A stretch of 64,000 bases of DNA, from the NCBI RefSeq assembly GCF_001767295.1, contig NZ_CP014944.1, forward strand, positions 2,108,001 to 2,172,000, given 5' to 3'. The notes beneath the pieces are model-generated. The model ran no database searches. It had not been told where the DNA came from and saw nothing but the letters and a program-made list of their open reading frames with translations. Position numbers and translations under genes: made by a program. Shown here piece after piece: positions 1 to 9,718 of the stretch. Position 1 is the first letter of the stretch. Each line of letters begins with the position of its first letter. Source of the stretch: Colwellia sp. PAMC 20917. Lineage in GTDB: Bacteria; Pseudomonadota; Gammaproteobacteria; Enterobacterales; Alteromonadaceae.

Positions 1-179
1 CGGCTAGCCTTACGGCTACCTGTTGTAACTTGAAGCGCCGAGTAACCGTCAGTTTCTAAAGTTTTCACTTGAGAAATACGGTTGGCTTCAACTTCTAGAA
101 CGGTTACAGGTGTTGAAACGCCATCTTCAGTGAAGATACGAGTCATGCCTACTTTACGTCCAACTAGACCAATAGTCAT
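1..179 (-). CDS. rplC: 50S ribosomal protein L3, N-terminal part (runs off the left edge)
   Basis: Reading the minus strand from the ATG at 179 gives a protein beginning [16 protein letters not shown], the conserved start of ribosomal protein L3, an early-binding protein of the large subunit that contacts the 3' end of 23S rRNA. Only about 59 residues are present; the rest lies left of the window. The start lies 12 bases after the rpsJ stop, as expected for the S10 operon order rpsJ-rplC-rplD. It is presumably transcribed from the promoter upstream of rpsJ. The identification rests on sequence similarity and on the neighbouring gene. Confidence 0.95.
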   Translation of the reverse strand, partial: MTIGLVGRKVGMTRIFTEDGVSTPVTVLEVEANRISQVKTLETDGYSALQVTTGSRKAS

Positions 180-191
180 TGTTAAAACCCC

Positions 192-670
<479 letters not shown>

Positions 671-674
671 GTGT

Positions 675-702
675 ATTATACATAACTGATAATATTTATC
701 AA
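675..702 (-). promoter_or_regulatory. Sigma-70-type promoter of the S10 operon
   Basis: On the minus strand TTGATA (697-702) and a perfect TATAAT (675-680) are separated by 16 bases. The predicted start point is near 668, giving a leader of about 165 bases before rpsJ. This is among the best sigma-70 matches seen in the window, as expected for a ribosomal protein operon. Confidence 0.8.
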
Positions 703-749
703 GCCTAAATATTTTTTATCACTAAAGCTCAGATGCGGTGGCGATCAGA

Positions 750-1223
750 CTAAATTGATCCCGACTCACATTGCTCAGTTCTCAATGATTTTTCAATAAG
801 CAAGGGTCTAAGGAGTTCAGTGGTAATAATTTCTGAAACAATATTTTTAGACTGTTCTTCTTCGATCCAAATGGAAATATTATCATGATCATCAAAAGAG
901 CGGTTCAATTTATAACTCAGGCCTGCTTTTAACGTTACGTCAAATTTAACGAAGGCATTCTTTTCACGAATGCTCATGCCATTTTGGTAAATTTGCGCTT
1001 TTACCCATAATTGGTGATTACCTGCTTGATATTGCTTAGGTAGATTCCATTCAATTGGCCTTTTATACAGACACATAAGATGGATATACTCAAATTGCTT
1101 ACCCCGTTCTTTTTCAAAGTTAACAAAGCGAAATTTACCTTCATCAACATCGGCTTTGATTTGATAAGCGCTACATCCAGCCAGTATTAATGATAACGCG
1201 GTTATAATTGTAAATTTATTCAT
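750..1223 (-). CDS. Putative lipoprotein of unknown function
   Basis: Encodes 157 residues with an N-terminal signal ending in the lipobox LAGC (cysteine 16), so it is probably a lipoprotein. The mature part is rich in charged residues and beta-prone segments; no known domain is recognised. It is the last of four same-strand genes (sigma factor, anti-sigma factor, PDZ protein, this gene), starting about 73 bases after the PDZ gene stop, so it may be transcribed with them. Residues 40-110 read like an immunoglobulin-like fold, similar in feel to parts of the large neighbouring protein, but this is only an impression. Confidence 0.75.
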   Translation of the reverse strand: MNKFTIITALSLILAGCSAYQIKADVDEGKFRFVNFEKERGKQFEYIHLMCLYKRPIEWNLPKQYQAGNHQLWVKAQIYQNGMSIREKNAFVKFDVTLKAGLSYKLNRSFDDHDNISIWIEEEQSKNIVSEIITTELLRPLLIEKSLRTEQCESGSI

Positions 1224-1296
1224 CAGTTGTCTCCGTTATTGATTGTTAATATAGGTTATCTGCTTTTTAGTACAAATGGCTATCCCTATTATCAGC

Positions 1297-3324
1297 TTAG
1301 TTTGAACTGTTTATCCGATCCAAAGCCTGTTGGGCTTGTGCTACAGAGCTCATATCTACTGACAAGAAGAAAGCAGGAAGATCTTTTTCTTGGTAAACCG
1401 CAACGAACTCACGTTGTTCATTTTCTCTTAAAATAAGTAATGTATAGACTTCATCCGCTTTTAACTTTGCTATACCGGCTAAAAATTCACTTGGCTTGTT
1501 ATCAATAAAAATGGTGTTGTTCAAAGCCAATATTTTATCTCCCGCCAACAAACCTGCCCGACTTGCCATGCTATTACTACTGACTTGTTTAACTAACAAG
1601 GCATAACCTGCTTGATAATCAGTCATCTTACCAATAAGGCCATACTTATTATCGAGCTTTTTCTCACGGTAAATATCAACAATACCGGTGTTAATACCAC
1701 TGACCTGATAATAAGAGGCTACTTCTAACAACAATTGATCTAACTCGTACTGAAGTGAAGGTGTTAACGACTGACTATTTATTAAGGACTGCGTAGTCAA
1801 TGGCGGCGATAAAATTGCCGATAAGACAGTTTCAGCACAATCTATTTCACTTAACGTAGCTGTTGACGTAATTTCATAAATCGACTGTTTAGACTCAGTA
1901 GATTCCTGTGCTAGCGTTAATTTATATTGCTTAGCCTGTTCAACATTTAAGGTAACATTCAGTAATGGCCGCCCCATCATTGGCTCAATGATATAATCGT
2001 CGACTATCGTACCATTGGTTCTGGCTGAATTACGATCAGTAGGATTACCAAACCAACCATTAATCGAACCTGCTCTTGTACGGATTAAGGTTTTAATACC
2101 CGCTTCACCCGCTCGGCTACCGCCCGATATTCTTGGGGCAATATCAAGGGTACTCCCCATTTGACTATTAATGGCACGAGTAGGTCGAGGAGAAAATACC
2201 GCTTGAAATCGATGAACGCCTGGCGACAGGCTTAACCTTGTTGGAGCTGAATTTCCATAAAGCTCACTCAGTGACTGACCATTGTGGCTAATTATCTTAT
2301 AGCCTTTTATCCCCGTGAAGTATCGACTTAACGATGCACATTGCTTATCGTCGAATGAATCTACAATGGCAGTACCATTTATTTTATAGTGGCTTTCAGG
2401 CAATATTTTTGGCTGGTAATTACCTTTTAATAGCCGTTCTTTATTATCTCGTCGAACGGTAATCTCTATATCCTCGCCAATAGCTAAACGGTTAACATAG
2501 TGTTGAAACTTCTGATTGGGTGAAGCTTTTACCGTTAAGTCACTTTTATTGTTTAGATTTACAATCACATCACCACTGGCTAATTTTAAGGTATGGGCGA
2601 CGGAGAAAGGATGAACGGTTAATACCTTCAGCGTGTCATTGTTGGTATCATTACCTTGGTCAAACGTCAGACCAAAACTTCCCATTAATCTAAGCGGCAC
2701 TATATTACTTGTTGCTACTGAACCCTTAATACTTGATGAGTTCTCAAGCGCTAACTTTCCCATTAAATTATATAAGCGTATCTCAAGTTCTCCAGGTAAG
2801 GACACCGAATTTATCATCTGGGATGTTAATGGCTGATGCTTAGCGACTAACACGCTGCGAGTGTCTGGATGACAATTTTGCAGATTTTCTTCTAAGACGA
2901 GTACAGTTCCATCCTCTTTGTTTATCGGTAACAGTTGATAGTTAGCGTCGGCAACCACGGTTATTAATAGCTGGTGGTCAACAGTTTTTTTAATCAAAGC
3001 CTGCTGTTTATTTACGTCAATACCATTGTGGTAACTGAGATAATCGGCTGTCCGCCAAGCCCTTACCTTTAAGCTATGTTGTCCTGGAGCGATAAACACG
3101 GCTTGGTAGCTATTATCTAAATAGGCGTTGTTATCAATCGCACTATTGTTATGTGACAACAACTGGTAGGTTATCGCCTGGTTTTGTTGATTATTAGCGG
3201 TCAGCGCTAGCGTTGCACATTCATGAGTTGGTGGCGTTGCGGCGAATAAGGGCTTTGATAAAAGCAGCACTAATAACACACCACTATACTTATTAGTGAA
3301 TAAGGCCTTAAATACTAAACTCAT
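1297..3324 (-). CDS. Large exported protein with C-terminal PDZ-like domain, unknown function
   Basis: Encodes 675 residues with a signal peptide (hydrophobic segment about 15-28, then AAT). The body contains repeated stretches on the theme 'PGQHSLKVRAW' and 'PGVHRFQAVF', suggesting beta-sandwich modules. Residues of about 575-650 resemble a PDZ domain (SRAGLLAGDKILALNN). The start overlaps the end of the anti-sigma gene by 17 bases, indicating co-transcription and coupled translation. PDZ domains often bind protein C-termini, so a role in sensing envelope proteins for the neighbouring sigma/anti-sigma pair is possible, but no protease triad was seen. It is not a DegS or RseP homologue. Confidence 0.8.
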   Translation of the reverse strand: MSLVFKALFTNKYSGVLLVLLLSKPLFAATPPTHECATLALTANNQQNQAITYQLLSHNNSAIDNNAYLDNSYQAVFIAPGQHSLKVRAWRTADYLSYHNGIDVNKQQALIKKTVDHQLLITVVADANYQLLPINKEDGTVLVLEENLQNCHPDTRSVLVAKHQPLTSQMINSVSLPGELEIRLYNLMGKLALENSSSIKGSVATSNIVPLRLMGSFGLTFDQGNDTNNDTLKVLTVHPFSVAHTLKLASGDVIVNLNNKSDLTVKASPNQKFQHYVNRLAIGEDIEITVRRDNKERLLKGNYQPKILPESHYKINGTAIVDSFDDKQCASLSRYFTGIKGYKIISHNGQSLSELYGNSAPTRLSLSPGVHRFQAVFSPRPTRAINSQMGSTLDIAPRISGGSRAGEAGIKTLIRTRAGSINGWFGNPTDRNSARTNGTIVDDYIIEPMMGRPLLNVTLNVEQAKQYKLTLAQESTESKQSIYEITSTATLSEIDCAETVLSAILSPPLTTQSLINSQSLTPSLQYELDQLLLEVASYYQVSGINTGIVDIYREKKLDNKYGLIGKMTDYQAGYALLVKQVSSNSMASRAGLLAGDKILALNNTIFIDNKPSEFLAGIAKLKADEVYTLLILRENEQREFVAVYQEKDLPAFFLSVDMSSVAQAQQALDRINSSN

Positions 3325-3853
3325 CGTTACCTCCTTGTTGATACTCGAGCACTTGTTGCATTAATGCGCTCCTGTGTTTTAATATCGCTACCTTAACTTT
3401 CAAAGATGGTTCGTTAAGCAGCTTGGCTTCCACTGCAGAGATTTCTTGCAATAGATAGTATTGATTTACTTGTAGCTGGCTATATTCAGCGAGTTGTAAT
3501 TCCATGCTTTGGTTTGTTTTTAGTGCCATAACTAACTGTTGTTGTAATTGATAGTTATACCAACTCAAGCCACCTATAAATATAAATGACAGCGACGCAG
3601 CCATAGCGAGTAACGGTTTTTTCTCTGTAAATATATTTGTAGATTTACCCTGCCCCCTTGTACGATGAGTTGAAGCGGCTAAACGATGATTAATTTTCTG
3701 CCAATTGAGTTCATCGGGTGTTTCTAGCGCTATTTCATCTGTCGACTGTTGCAGTGCAGTTATTTCTTTACGTACCGAATCAAGGGTTAAATATGAATCA
3801 AGCTGATGCGTTTGCTCAGTTAAGTCATCACCATTTTTTTTGCTAATTAACAT
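3308..3853 (-). CDS. Probable membrane-bound anti-sigma factor
   Basis: Encodes 181 residues: a hydrophilic N-terminal part of about 78 residues, one membrane segment at about 80-98, and a glutamine-rich helical C-terminal part expected in the periplasm. This matches the layout of single-pass anti-sigma factors that hold an ECF sigma factor at the membrane. No zinc (HxxxCxxC) anti-sigma motif is present and sequence similarity to RseA is not evident, so the call rests on topology and on its position directly after, and overlapping by 11 bases, the ECF sigma gene. The next gene overlaps its 3' end, implying a coupled operon. Confidence 0.65.
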   Translation of the reverse strand: MLISKKNGDDLTEQTHQLDSYLTLDSVRKEITALQQSTDEIALETPDELNWQKINHRLAASTHRTRGQGKSTNIFTEKKPLLAMAASLSFIFIGGLSWYNYQLQQQLVMALKTNQSMELQLAEYSQLQVNQYYLLQEISAVEAKLLNEPSLKVKVAILKHRSALMQQVLEYQQGGNDEFSI

Positions 3854-4382
3854 ACTTTTTTACCTCTGCATTCGCCCTCAATTTTTGTAAACACCGACAG
3901 ACAACTGATTTTGAATAACTTGGTGTTTTTCCAATAACTTCCGCGATTTCGCTATGCTTATATTGCTCTGCTATATATAGCCACATAATCAAACACTCCA
4001 TTTCGGACAATCGCTCGAACAAGTAAAGTAATAAATTGCGGTTCTCATAGTCGCTTTCCATACTATTTTCTAAAGACACCGCTTCGGATAAATGCTCAAT
4101 GCCAATTGTTAAGCGTTTAATTTTTTTTAAAAAATTAAAGGTATTATTAAAGGCTATTCTTTTTAGCCAAGCAATAAAAGGCACCTGTTGATGAAAAGAA
4201 GCTAAATTGTTAAAGGCATCTACAAAGGTATCTTGTAATAGGTCATTAGCATCATGGCGGTTTTTACAAATCTTAAGAATTGCAGTAAAGATAATAGGAG
4301 AGAGTAACCGGTAACATTGCTCGAATGCCACCTCATCACCCTGCTTCATACTTTCCAGTAGCTTGTCATTCCATTTCGTCAA
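3843..4382 (-). CDS. ECF-family RNA polymerase sigma factor
   Basis: Encodes 179 residues with the two ECF domains: sigma2 (DANDLLQDTFVDAFNNLASF and PFIAWLKRIAFNNTFNFLKK) and sigma4 (CLIMWLYIAEQYKHSEIAEV, a helix-turn-helix). It directs RNA polymerase to a small regulon, probably an envelope response. The start is a TTG at 4382, supported by GGGA eight bases upstream and by the usual 10-12 residues before the conserved GDEVAFEQCY; the next ATG (4349) would leave almost nothing before it. It heads a tight overlapping cluster with an anti-sigma factor and a PDZ protein. The specific subgroup is not determined. Confidence 0.9.
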   Translation of the reverse strand: MTKWNDKLLESMKQGDEVAFEQCYRLLSPIIFTAILKICKNRHDANDLLQDTFVDAFNNLASFHQQVPFIAWLKRIAFNNTFNFLKKIKRLTIGIEHLSEAVSLENSMESDYENRNLLLYLFERLSEMECLIMWLYIAEQYKHSEIAEVIGKTPSYSKSVVCRCLQKLRANAEVKKYVN

Positions 4383-4431
4383 AACTGATCCCTTTTTAGC
4401 TGTCTTAATAAGTATAACAATTGGGTCGTGT

Positions 4432-4441
4432 AAAAGGTCGC
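4432..4441 (-). promoter_or_regulatory. Candidate ECF-type -35 element upstream of the sigma gene
   Basis: On the minus strand GCGACCTTTT lies about 50 bases before the sigma gene start and resembles the ACC-containing -35 elements of ECF promoters, which would suggest autoregulation. No convincing CGTC-like -10 element was found at the right distance; a sigma-70-like TATACT lies about 17 bases downstream instead. Weak evidence. Confidence 0.25.
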
Positions 4442-4620
4442 AATTATGTTAGTTAAGGTATCATTAAAAAAAGCTATCGCACCTTACTAAACAAGCTATT
4501 AAAGTCTTGGCCGTCGACAACTCGCTATAATTCTATAATTAATGCCATAAACTCACGATAAAACACCGTCAGATCAGCCCAACTTTTTATCACTGTTATT
4601 AATTAATTTTCATTTTTTAT

Positions 4621-4648
4621 TTTTGTTTGAACTTACTAATGGTATACT
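4621..4648 (+). promoter_or_regulatory. Probable promoter of fusA
   Basis: A good -10 element TATACT at 4643-4648 is preceded by a T-rich, poorly conserved -35 (TTTTGT at 4621-4626, spacing 16). It lies 58 bases before the fusA start, in an AT-rich tract typical of strongly expressed genes. The divergent ECF sigma gene starts at 4382 on the other strand, so the 324-base gap 4383-4706 holds both promoters and nothing else recognisable. Confidence 0.55.
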
Positions 4649-4706
4649 CGCGCGCAAATTTTCAACAATTCCGCTTTTTTAGTAGCGACTTAAATAGAGT
4701 AAAGTA

Positions 4707-6812
4707 ATGGCAGATTTATCTAAATATAGAAATATTGGTATCTTCGCTCACGTTGATGCTGGTAAAACCACAACAACTGAACGTATCCTTAAATTAACCG
4801 GTCAGATCCATAAAACTGGTGAAGTACATGATGGTGAATCTACCACTGACTTCATGGAACAAGAAGCTGAGCGCGGTATTACCATACAGTCTGCTGCGGT
4901 AAGCTGTTTTTGGAACGATCACCGTTTCAATGTCATCGATACTCCTGGTCACGTTGACTTCACTGTTGAAGTTTACCGTTCACTTAAAGTACTTGATGGT
5001 GGTATCGGCGTATTCTGTGGTTCTGGTGGTGTTGAACCACAATCAGAAACTAACTGGCGTTACGCGAACGACTCAAAAGTTGCTCGTATTATCATGATCA
5101 ACAAACTTGACCGTTTAGGCGCTGATTTCTACCGTGTTTGTAAGCAAGTTAAAAACGTTCTAGGTGCTACGCCACTTATTATGACTTTGCCAATTGGCGA
5201 AGAAGATGACTTTGTTGGTGTTGTTGACCTTCTTAGCGAAAAAGCTTACATCTGGGATGACACAGGTCTTCCAGAAAACTATGAAATTACCGATATCCCA
5301 GCGGATATGGTAGAAAAAGCTGCTGAGTACCGTATACAGTTAATCGAAACAGCTTTAGAAGTTGATGAAGATATGTTGATGGAGTTCTTAGAAGGGGAAA
5401 TGGTTCCTACTACAGAACAAATCAAAGCGTGTATCCGTACTGGTACTCGTGATATGACTTTCTTCCCAACTTACGGTGCTTCTGCATTTAAAAACAAAGG
5501 TATTCAATTAATTCTTGATGCTGTTGTTGATTACTTGCCTTCACCTACAGATGTTAATCCTCAACCACTTACTGATGAAGAAGGCACGCCTAATGGCGAA
5601 TTCGCAATTGTTTCTGCAGAAGAAACATTCAAAGCGTTAGCATTCAAAATCACTGATGACCGTTTTGGTACATTAACTTTCGTACGTATCTATTCAGGTA
5701 CATTGAAGAAAGGCGATACCATTCTTAACGCTGCTACAGGTAAAACTGAGCGTGTTGGACGTATGTGTGAAATGCAAGCTGATGACCGTAACGAACTTAC
5801 TTCAGCACAAGCTGGTGATATCATCGCGATTGTTGGTATGAAGAGTAATGTTCAGACAGGTCACACATTATGTGATCCTAAGCACCCTATCGTTCTAGAA
5901 GCTATGGTATTTCCTAAGCCAGTAATTTCAATCTCTGTAACACCTAAAGATAAAGGTTCAACTGAGAAGATGGGTCTTGCTATCGGTAAAATGGTTGCAG
6001 AAGATCCTACTTTTAAAGTTGAAACTGATATCGATTCAGGTGAAACGATTTTATCTGGTATGGGTGAGCTTCACTTAGATATCAAAGTAGATATTCTAAA
6101 ACGTACTTACGGTGTTGAATTAGAAGTTGGTAAGCCACAAGTTGCGTACCGTGAAACAATCACTACGGCAATTGAAGATTCTTACACACATAAGAAACAA
6201 TCTGGTGGTTCTGGTCAGTTCGGTAAAATTGATTACCGTATTAAGCCCGGCGAACCTGGTACTGGTTTCGTATTCAGCTCTGTTGTTGTTGGTGGTAATG
6301 TTCCTAAGGAATTCTTCCCAGCAATCGAGAAAGGCTTCAAAGGCATGATGGATACTGGTGTTCTTGCTGGCTTCCCTGTACTTGACGTTGAAATTGAATT
6401 ATACGATGGTGGTTTCCACGCGGTCGATTCATCTGCTGTTGCCTTTGAACTTGCTGCTCGTGGTGCTTTCCGTCAGTCAATTCCAAAAGCTGGTGCACAG
6501 TTAATCGAACCTATCATGAAAGTTGATGTGTTTACGCCTGATGATCACGTTGGTGATGTTATTGGTGATTTAAACCGTCGTCGTGGCATGATCGCAGGTC
6601 AAGACGCAGGTGTTTCTGGTGTTCGTATTAAAGCTGACGTACCTCTTTCAGAAATGTTTGGTTACATCGGAACATTACGTACAATGACATCAGGTCGTGG
6701 TCAATTCTCAATGGAATTCTCTCACTACATGCCTTGTCCTAATAACGTAGCAGAAGTTGTTATCGCTGAAGTTAAAGCAGCTAAAGAAGCAAAAGATGCT
6801 GCTAGAAAATAG
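4707..6812 (+). CDS. fusA: Translation elongation factor G, type 2
   Basis: Encodes 701 residues, full length for EF-G, the GTPase that drives translocation on the ribosome and acts in ribosome recycling. Visible motifs are the P-loop AHVDAGKT (14-21), the switch-2 DTPGHVDF and the NKLDR guanine-binding motif, followed by domains II to V. Details such as the [19 protein letters not shown] start and [16 protein letters not shown] resemble the second EF-G of Vibrio, Shewanella and Colwellia rather than the str-operon EF-G. It stands alone, without rpsL, rpsG or tuf beside it, which also suggests a second copy. It has its own promoter and terminator. Confidence 0.93.
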   Translation: MADLSKYRNIGIFAHVDAGKTTTTERILKLTGQIHKTGEVHDGESTTDFMEQEAERGITIQSAAVSCFWNDHRFNVIDTPGHVDFTVEVYRSLKVLDGGIGVFCGSGGVEPQSETNWRYANDSKVARIIMINKLDRLGADFYRVCKQVKNVLGATPLIMTLPIGEEDDFVGVVDLLSEKAYIWDDTGLPENYEITDIPADMVEKAAEYRIQLIETALEVDEDMLMEFLEGEMVPTTEQIKACIRTGTRDMTFFPTYGASAFKNKGIQLILDAVVDYLPSPTDVNPQPLTDEEGTPNGEFAIVSAEETFKALAFKITDDRFGTLTFVRIYSGTLKKGDTILNAATGKTERVGRMCEMQADDRNELTSAQAGDIIAIVGMKSNVQTGHTLCDPKHPIVLEAMVFPKPVISISVTPKDKGSTEKMGLAIGKMVAEDPTFKVETDIDSGETILSGMGELHLDIKVDILKRTYGVELEVGKPQVAYRETITTAIEDSYTHKKQSGGSGQFGKIDYRIKPGEPGTGFVFSSVVVGGNVPKEFFPAIEKGFKGMMDTGVLAGFPVLDVEIELYDGGFHAVDSSAVAFELAARGAFRQSIPKAGAQLIEPIMKVDVFTPDDHVGDVIGDLNRRRGMIAGQDAGVSGVRIKADVPLSEMFGYIGTLRTMTSGRGQFSMEFSHYMPCPNNVAEVVIAEVKAAKEAKDAARK

Positions 6813-6833
6813 TAAGCATTAAAGTAAGAAAAC

Positions 6834-6864
6834 AAAAAAAGGACGCTTAGGCGTCCTTTTTTAT
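6834..6864. terminator. Bidirectional terminator between fusA and rluF
   Basis: The stem GGACGC (6841-6846) pairs with GCGTCC (6851-6856) around a TTAG loop. It has a run of A on the left and a run of T on the right, so it can end transcription of fusA from the left and of rluF from the right. Confidence 0.9.
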
Positions 6865-6908
6865 TGTCTTAAAAACCAAACGTAATTAACGTTTAGTATG
6901 ACTAAGCT

Positions 6909-7724
6909 TTATTTTTTAACATCATTTTCTATGTCTGTTACTGCAATAACGGTTGCCCATGGATCACCCGATTCATCGATTTCTTTTGGTAAAGCTGTTT
7001 TCGTCGATGTGGCTACCGCTGCATTAATTTCAACCATTTCCGCTGTGGTTAAGTCTCGCCATTGTCCTGGTCGTAAATCACCCAACTCGACACTCATAAT
7101 ACGCGAACGTTTCAGCTGTAAAACCTCGTAATCTAAATATTCACACATCCGACGAATTTGACGATTTAAGCCTTGCGTTAAGATAATACGAAAAACAAAT
7201 TTACTTTCTACTTTAACAAGACAGGGTTTAGTGATGGTTCCCAGTATAGGTACACCTTTTGACATCCGTTGGATAAAGCGCTCACTGATGGGTTTATCAA
7301 CCGTGACAATATATTCTTTGTCATGGGCATTTTCAGCGCGCAAAATTTTATTAACGATATCACCATCACTGGTCAAGAAAATTAGTCCTTCTGAAGGCTT
7401 ATCTAAACGCCCTATCGGAAAGATCCTTTCTTTGTGACCAATAGCGTCAATAATATTACCTCTAACATGTAACTCGGTCGTACAGGTAATACCCACTGGC
7501 TTGTTATAAGCAATGTAAACCCGGTCAGATTTATTAGCCGGCATAGCACCAATTTGCTTACCATCAACAAAAACCACATCACCCGCTTGTACCTTAGTAC
7601 CTAACTCAGGGGTTTTACCATTGATCGTAACTCGACTTTCTTCAATCAACTTATCAGCAGCTCGGCGCGAGCAGTAACCTGATTCACTGATAAATTTATT
7701 CAGTCTTTTTTCTTGATCGCTCAC
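6909..7724 (-). CDS. rluF: 23S rRNA pseudouridine synthase, RluF type
   Basis: Encodes about 271 residues: an N-terminal S4 RNA-binding domain (RLNKFISESGYCSRRAADKL) and an RsuA/RluB-type pseudouridine synthase domain with the catalytic aspartate in GRLDKPSEGL and the NRQIRRMCEYLDYEV motif. RluF of E. coli modifies U2604 (and U2605) of 23S rRNA; RluF is the closest match by eye. A GTG at 7724 with GGA eight bases upstream is preferred over a TTG at 7736 that lacks a ribosome-binding site; both are in frame. The C-terminal tail after about residue 235 is acidic and variable. It is convergent with fusA. Confidence 0.85.
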   Translation of the reverse strand: MSDQEKRLNKFISESGYCSRRAADKLIEESRVTINGKTPELGTKVQAGDVVFVDGKQIGAMPANKSDRVYIAYNKPVGITCTTELHVRGNIIDAIGHKERIFPIGRLDKPSEGLIFLTSDGDIVNKILRAENAHDKEYIVTVDKPISERFIQRMSKGVPILGTITKPCLVKVESKFVFRIILTQGLNRQIRRMCEYLDYEVLQLKRSRIMSVELGDLRPGQWRDLTTAEMVEINAAVATSTKTALPKEIDESGDPWATVIAVTDIENDVKK

Positions 7725-7799
7725 GAGATATTCCAAAGTTATGCAAAGTAATAAACGTCATTTTACCTGAACTTTAACAGACAGTGAAAAAGCATTATG

Positions 7800-8073
7800 G
7801 TTATTTAGCCTTATTTGACAGTTTTTGATTAATATTTACTGTAAATATCCCTCTTTGATAACAACAACAGGGTAAGTCTACTTACTTAACTTGCTAAGTG
7901 TTTTCACTATGGCGTTATAAAAGCAAAGACTTTAACGTTATTTAGCTTTGCTCCACAGCTTTTGATTAATATTTACTGTAAATATCCCTCTTTGATAACA
8001 ACAACAGGGTAAGTCTACTTACTTAACTTGCTAAGTGTTTTCATTATGGAGTTATAAAAGCAAAGACTTTAAC
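7800..8073 (-). repeat. Two 137-bp tandem copies of the 3' end of the adjacent gene
   Basis: Two direct units (7800-7936 and 7937-8073) follow the stop of the 483-residue gene, and the start of a third lies inside that gene (8074 to about 8115). On the minus strand each unit ends with the last codons of that gene and its stop (compare KLWNKAK in the gene, KLWSKAK in the near copy and KLSNKAK in the far copy). The remainder of each unit is the downstream flank. The far copy is the more diverged. This fills the 338-base gap 7737-8074 apart from about 60 bases upstream of rluF. Not a CRISPR, since the units abut without spacers. Confidence 0.95.
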
Positions 8074-8074
8074 G

Positions 8075-9526
8075 TTATTTAGCTTTATTCCACAGCTTTT
8101 GATTAATATTGACTGAAAAAAATTCTCCTGGCTGCCAACAGCGAGGAAGTAGATCTAGTTGTTTACGCTCATGGGAATTTGACACTAACAACTCTAATAT
8201 TTCATGGAGGCGCTCTTTACTGATACTAGAGAAACTTTTAGCTGTTTCAGTAAAATATAAATTAGCAGATTTTTTAATGACTATCTCTTGTCCATGACTT
8301 ATGAAGGCTAAGTTGCGTGTTGCCGTTCGGCAAATAGGATAATCAGCATTTGCAGGATAAAGCTGGCTAACGATGGCATATTCATAGCGGTCGTTAATAT
8401 CTTGCTCATACGGGACATAGGTAACACCATAACCTTGTGGAAAATGGCCAGTAATTTTTGTCAGTGCATTAACCACGGCTTGACAACAAGCTCCCCGCTC
8501 CGCGTTTTGATTAAGAACATAATAAACTTTCGGTAATAATTTGTAGTTATAGCTATCTTTTGTCGACAAGATAATAGAACTGTATATTTGTGGTACTTTA
8601 AGAAGGTTGCCAATACCCTTCTTTGGGTTGACGGCACTTTTGAGTAAATGCTTAATGAACAATAATTTTTTATGCTCGACTACATTGTGCTCGTCGCGAT
8701 CTTTTTTTGAATTACCAATATATATACCCGCGCCAATACCATCAATAAGATACTTAACCGTTTCTCGATAATTTATTTGTAAAAGTGCTTTACGCTCTTC
8801 AATAGGTAGAGTTCGATGGGGATTTTTTTGATAATCAGCACCACGCAAAATGGTTAGCGACTCGGGGTGGTTATTTCCGATATCTTGTAATAGCGCCGCC
8901 ATGACCAGTGGAATTTTTACTTTCTCTACAAAGGCTTGATAGGCCTCGGGGTTATCTTCAGCCAACGTTTGATATTGCTCTGCGTTGATATCCCCCAAAG
9001 CAATCTTGATATAGGGCTCAACAATATGTTGATCCATGCATAGTCGGTCAAGTAAACGCAAACATAACACGCTTTTATAAAGCGGTTTATGTTGCTCGTT
9101 GGTTAAAGCAATTTTTCGCCCCTGAGTGGGACTCACTAATTGTATGGTACCTAAAAGCTGGCTAGATTTACGATTACTGTCTTCAAAGCAATCACCCTCA
9201 GACAACTTGATGATCTCTTTAGAGAGTTTATAGAGATGTTGATGACGCTCATTGCGTTCAAAGCGCAATTCCTCGTAATAATTGCGTTGTTCACGTTCGA
9301 GTCTTACCCGTAAAGTTTTAGCTTTATCCGTGGCTGTTTGCCTACTAACTTTTTCAATATTTTGCTTGAGCTCATCTAACTTATGCTCAATAAAAGGTTG
9401 TTTTTCGTAGTACTCAATCGCACGCTCAAGAACGGAATCATTTAATTGGCTGTGGCCATAAATTCTGCTTAAAAGACTTTTTACTTGGCTGGTAAAATAG
9501 CTGTCGCTATAGGTTTTATTTTCCAT
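8075..9526 (-). CDS. Conserved protein of unknown function with possible HD-like segment
   Basis: Encodes 483 residues, soluble, without signal or membrane segments. The N-terminal 120 residues are strongly charged and helical, probably coiled coil. A central segment (LVMAALLQDIGNNHPESL, near residue 210) recalls an HD phosphohydrolase motif, but the full set of metal ligands was not identified. I recognise similar proteins only as uncharacterised families of marine gammaproteobacteria. It stands alone between rluF and metL. Its last 14 codons are repeated twice downstream. No ribosome-binding site of good quality precedes the ATG at 9526. Function unknown. Confidence 0.75.
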   Translation of the reverse strand: MENKTYSDSYFTSQVKSLLSRIYGHSQLNDSVLERAIEYYEKQPFIEHKLDELKQNIEKVSRQTATDKAKTLRVRLEREQRNYYEELRFERNERHQHLYKLSKEIIKLSEGDCFEDSNRKSSQLLGTIQLVSPTQGRKIALTNEQHKPLYKSVLCLRLLDRLCMDQHIVEPYIKIALGDINAEQYQTLAEDNPEAYQAFVEKVKIPLVMAALLQDIGNNHPESLTILRGADYQKNPHRTLPIEERKALLQINYRETVKYLIDGIGAGIYIGNSKKDRDEHNVVEHKKLLFIKHLLKSAVNPKKGIGNLLKVPQIYSSIILSTKDSYNYKLLPKVYYVLNQNAERGACCQAVVNALTKITGHFPQGYGVTYVPYEQDINDRYEYAIVSQLYPANADYPICRTATRNLAFISHGQEIVIKKSANLYFTETAKSFSSISKERLHEILELLVSNSHERKQLDLLPRCWQPGEFFSVNINQKLWNKAK

Positions 9527-9626
9527 GTAAATACAACTTGGTGCCTGTGCTAAGTAGCTACTTTTTTTAATTATCTAAATGCTAGTTAATAATGCGATAA
9601 CAGACAAGTATTTATTAGTATCGATT

Positions 9627-9661
9627 GAGAAAAAGCACAACCTACCAGTTATGCTTTTCTC
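9627..9661 (-). terminator. Candidate terminator after metL
   Basis: GAGAAAAAGCA (9627-9637) and TGCTTTTCTC (9652-9661) form an A/T-rich stem about 60 bases beyond the metL stop on the minus strand. The T-run is part of the stem. Plausible but not strong. Confidence 0.4.
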
Positions 9662-9718
9662 ATTTAGCGGATTAATGTCTTACTGTTGTGATAATGATGA
9701 CAGCTAGATTATGCTAAT

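Noticed and set aside
1227-1436. Plus-strand frame over the end of the PDZ gene
   Set aside because: Overlaps a clearly coding region on the opposite strand and has no homology or ribosome-binding site.
6127-6348. Reading frame within fusA on the same strand
   Set aside because: A shadow of the EF-G coding sequence in another frame; no ribosome-binding site.
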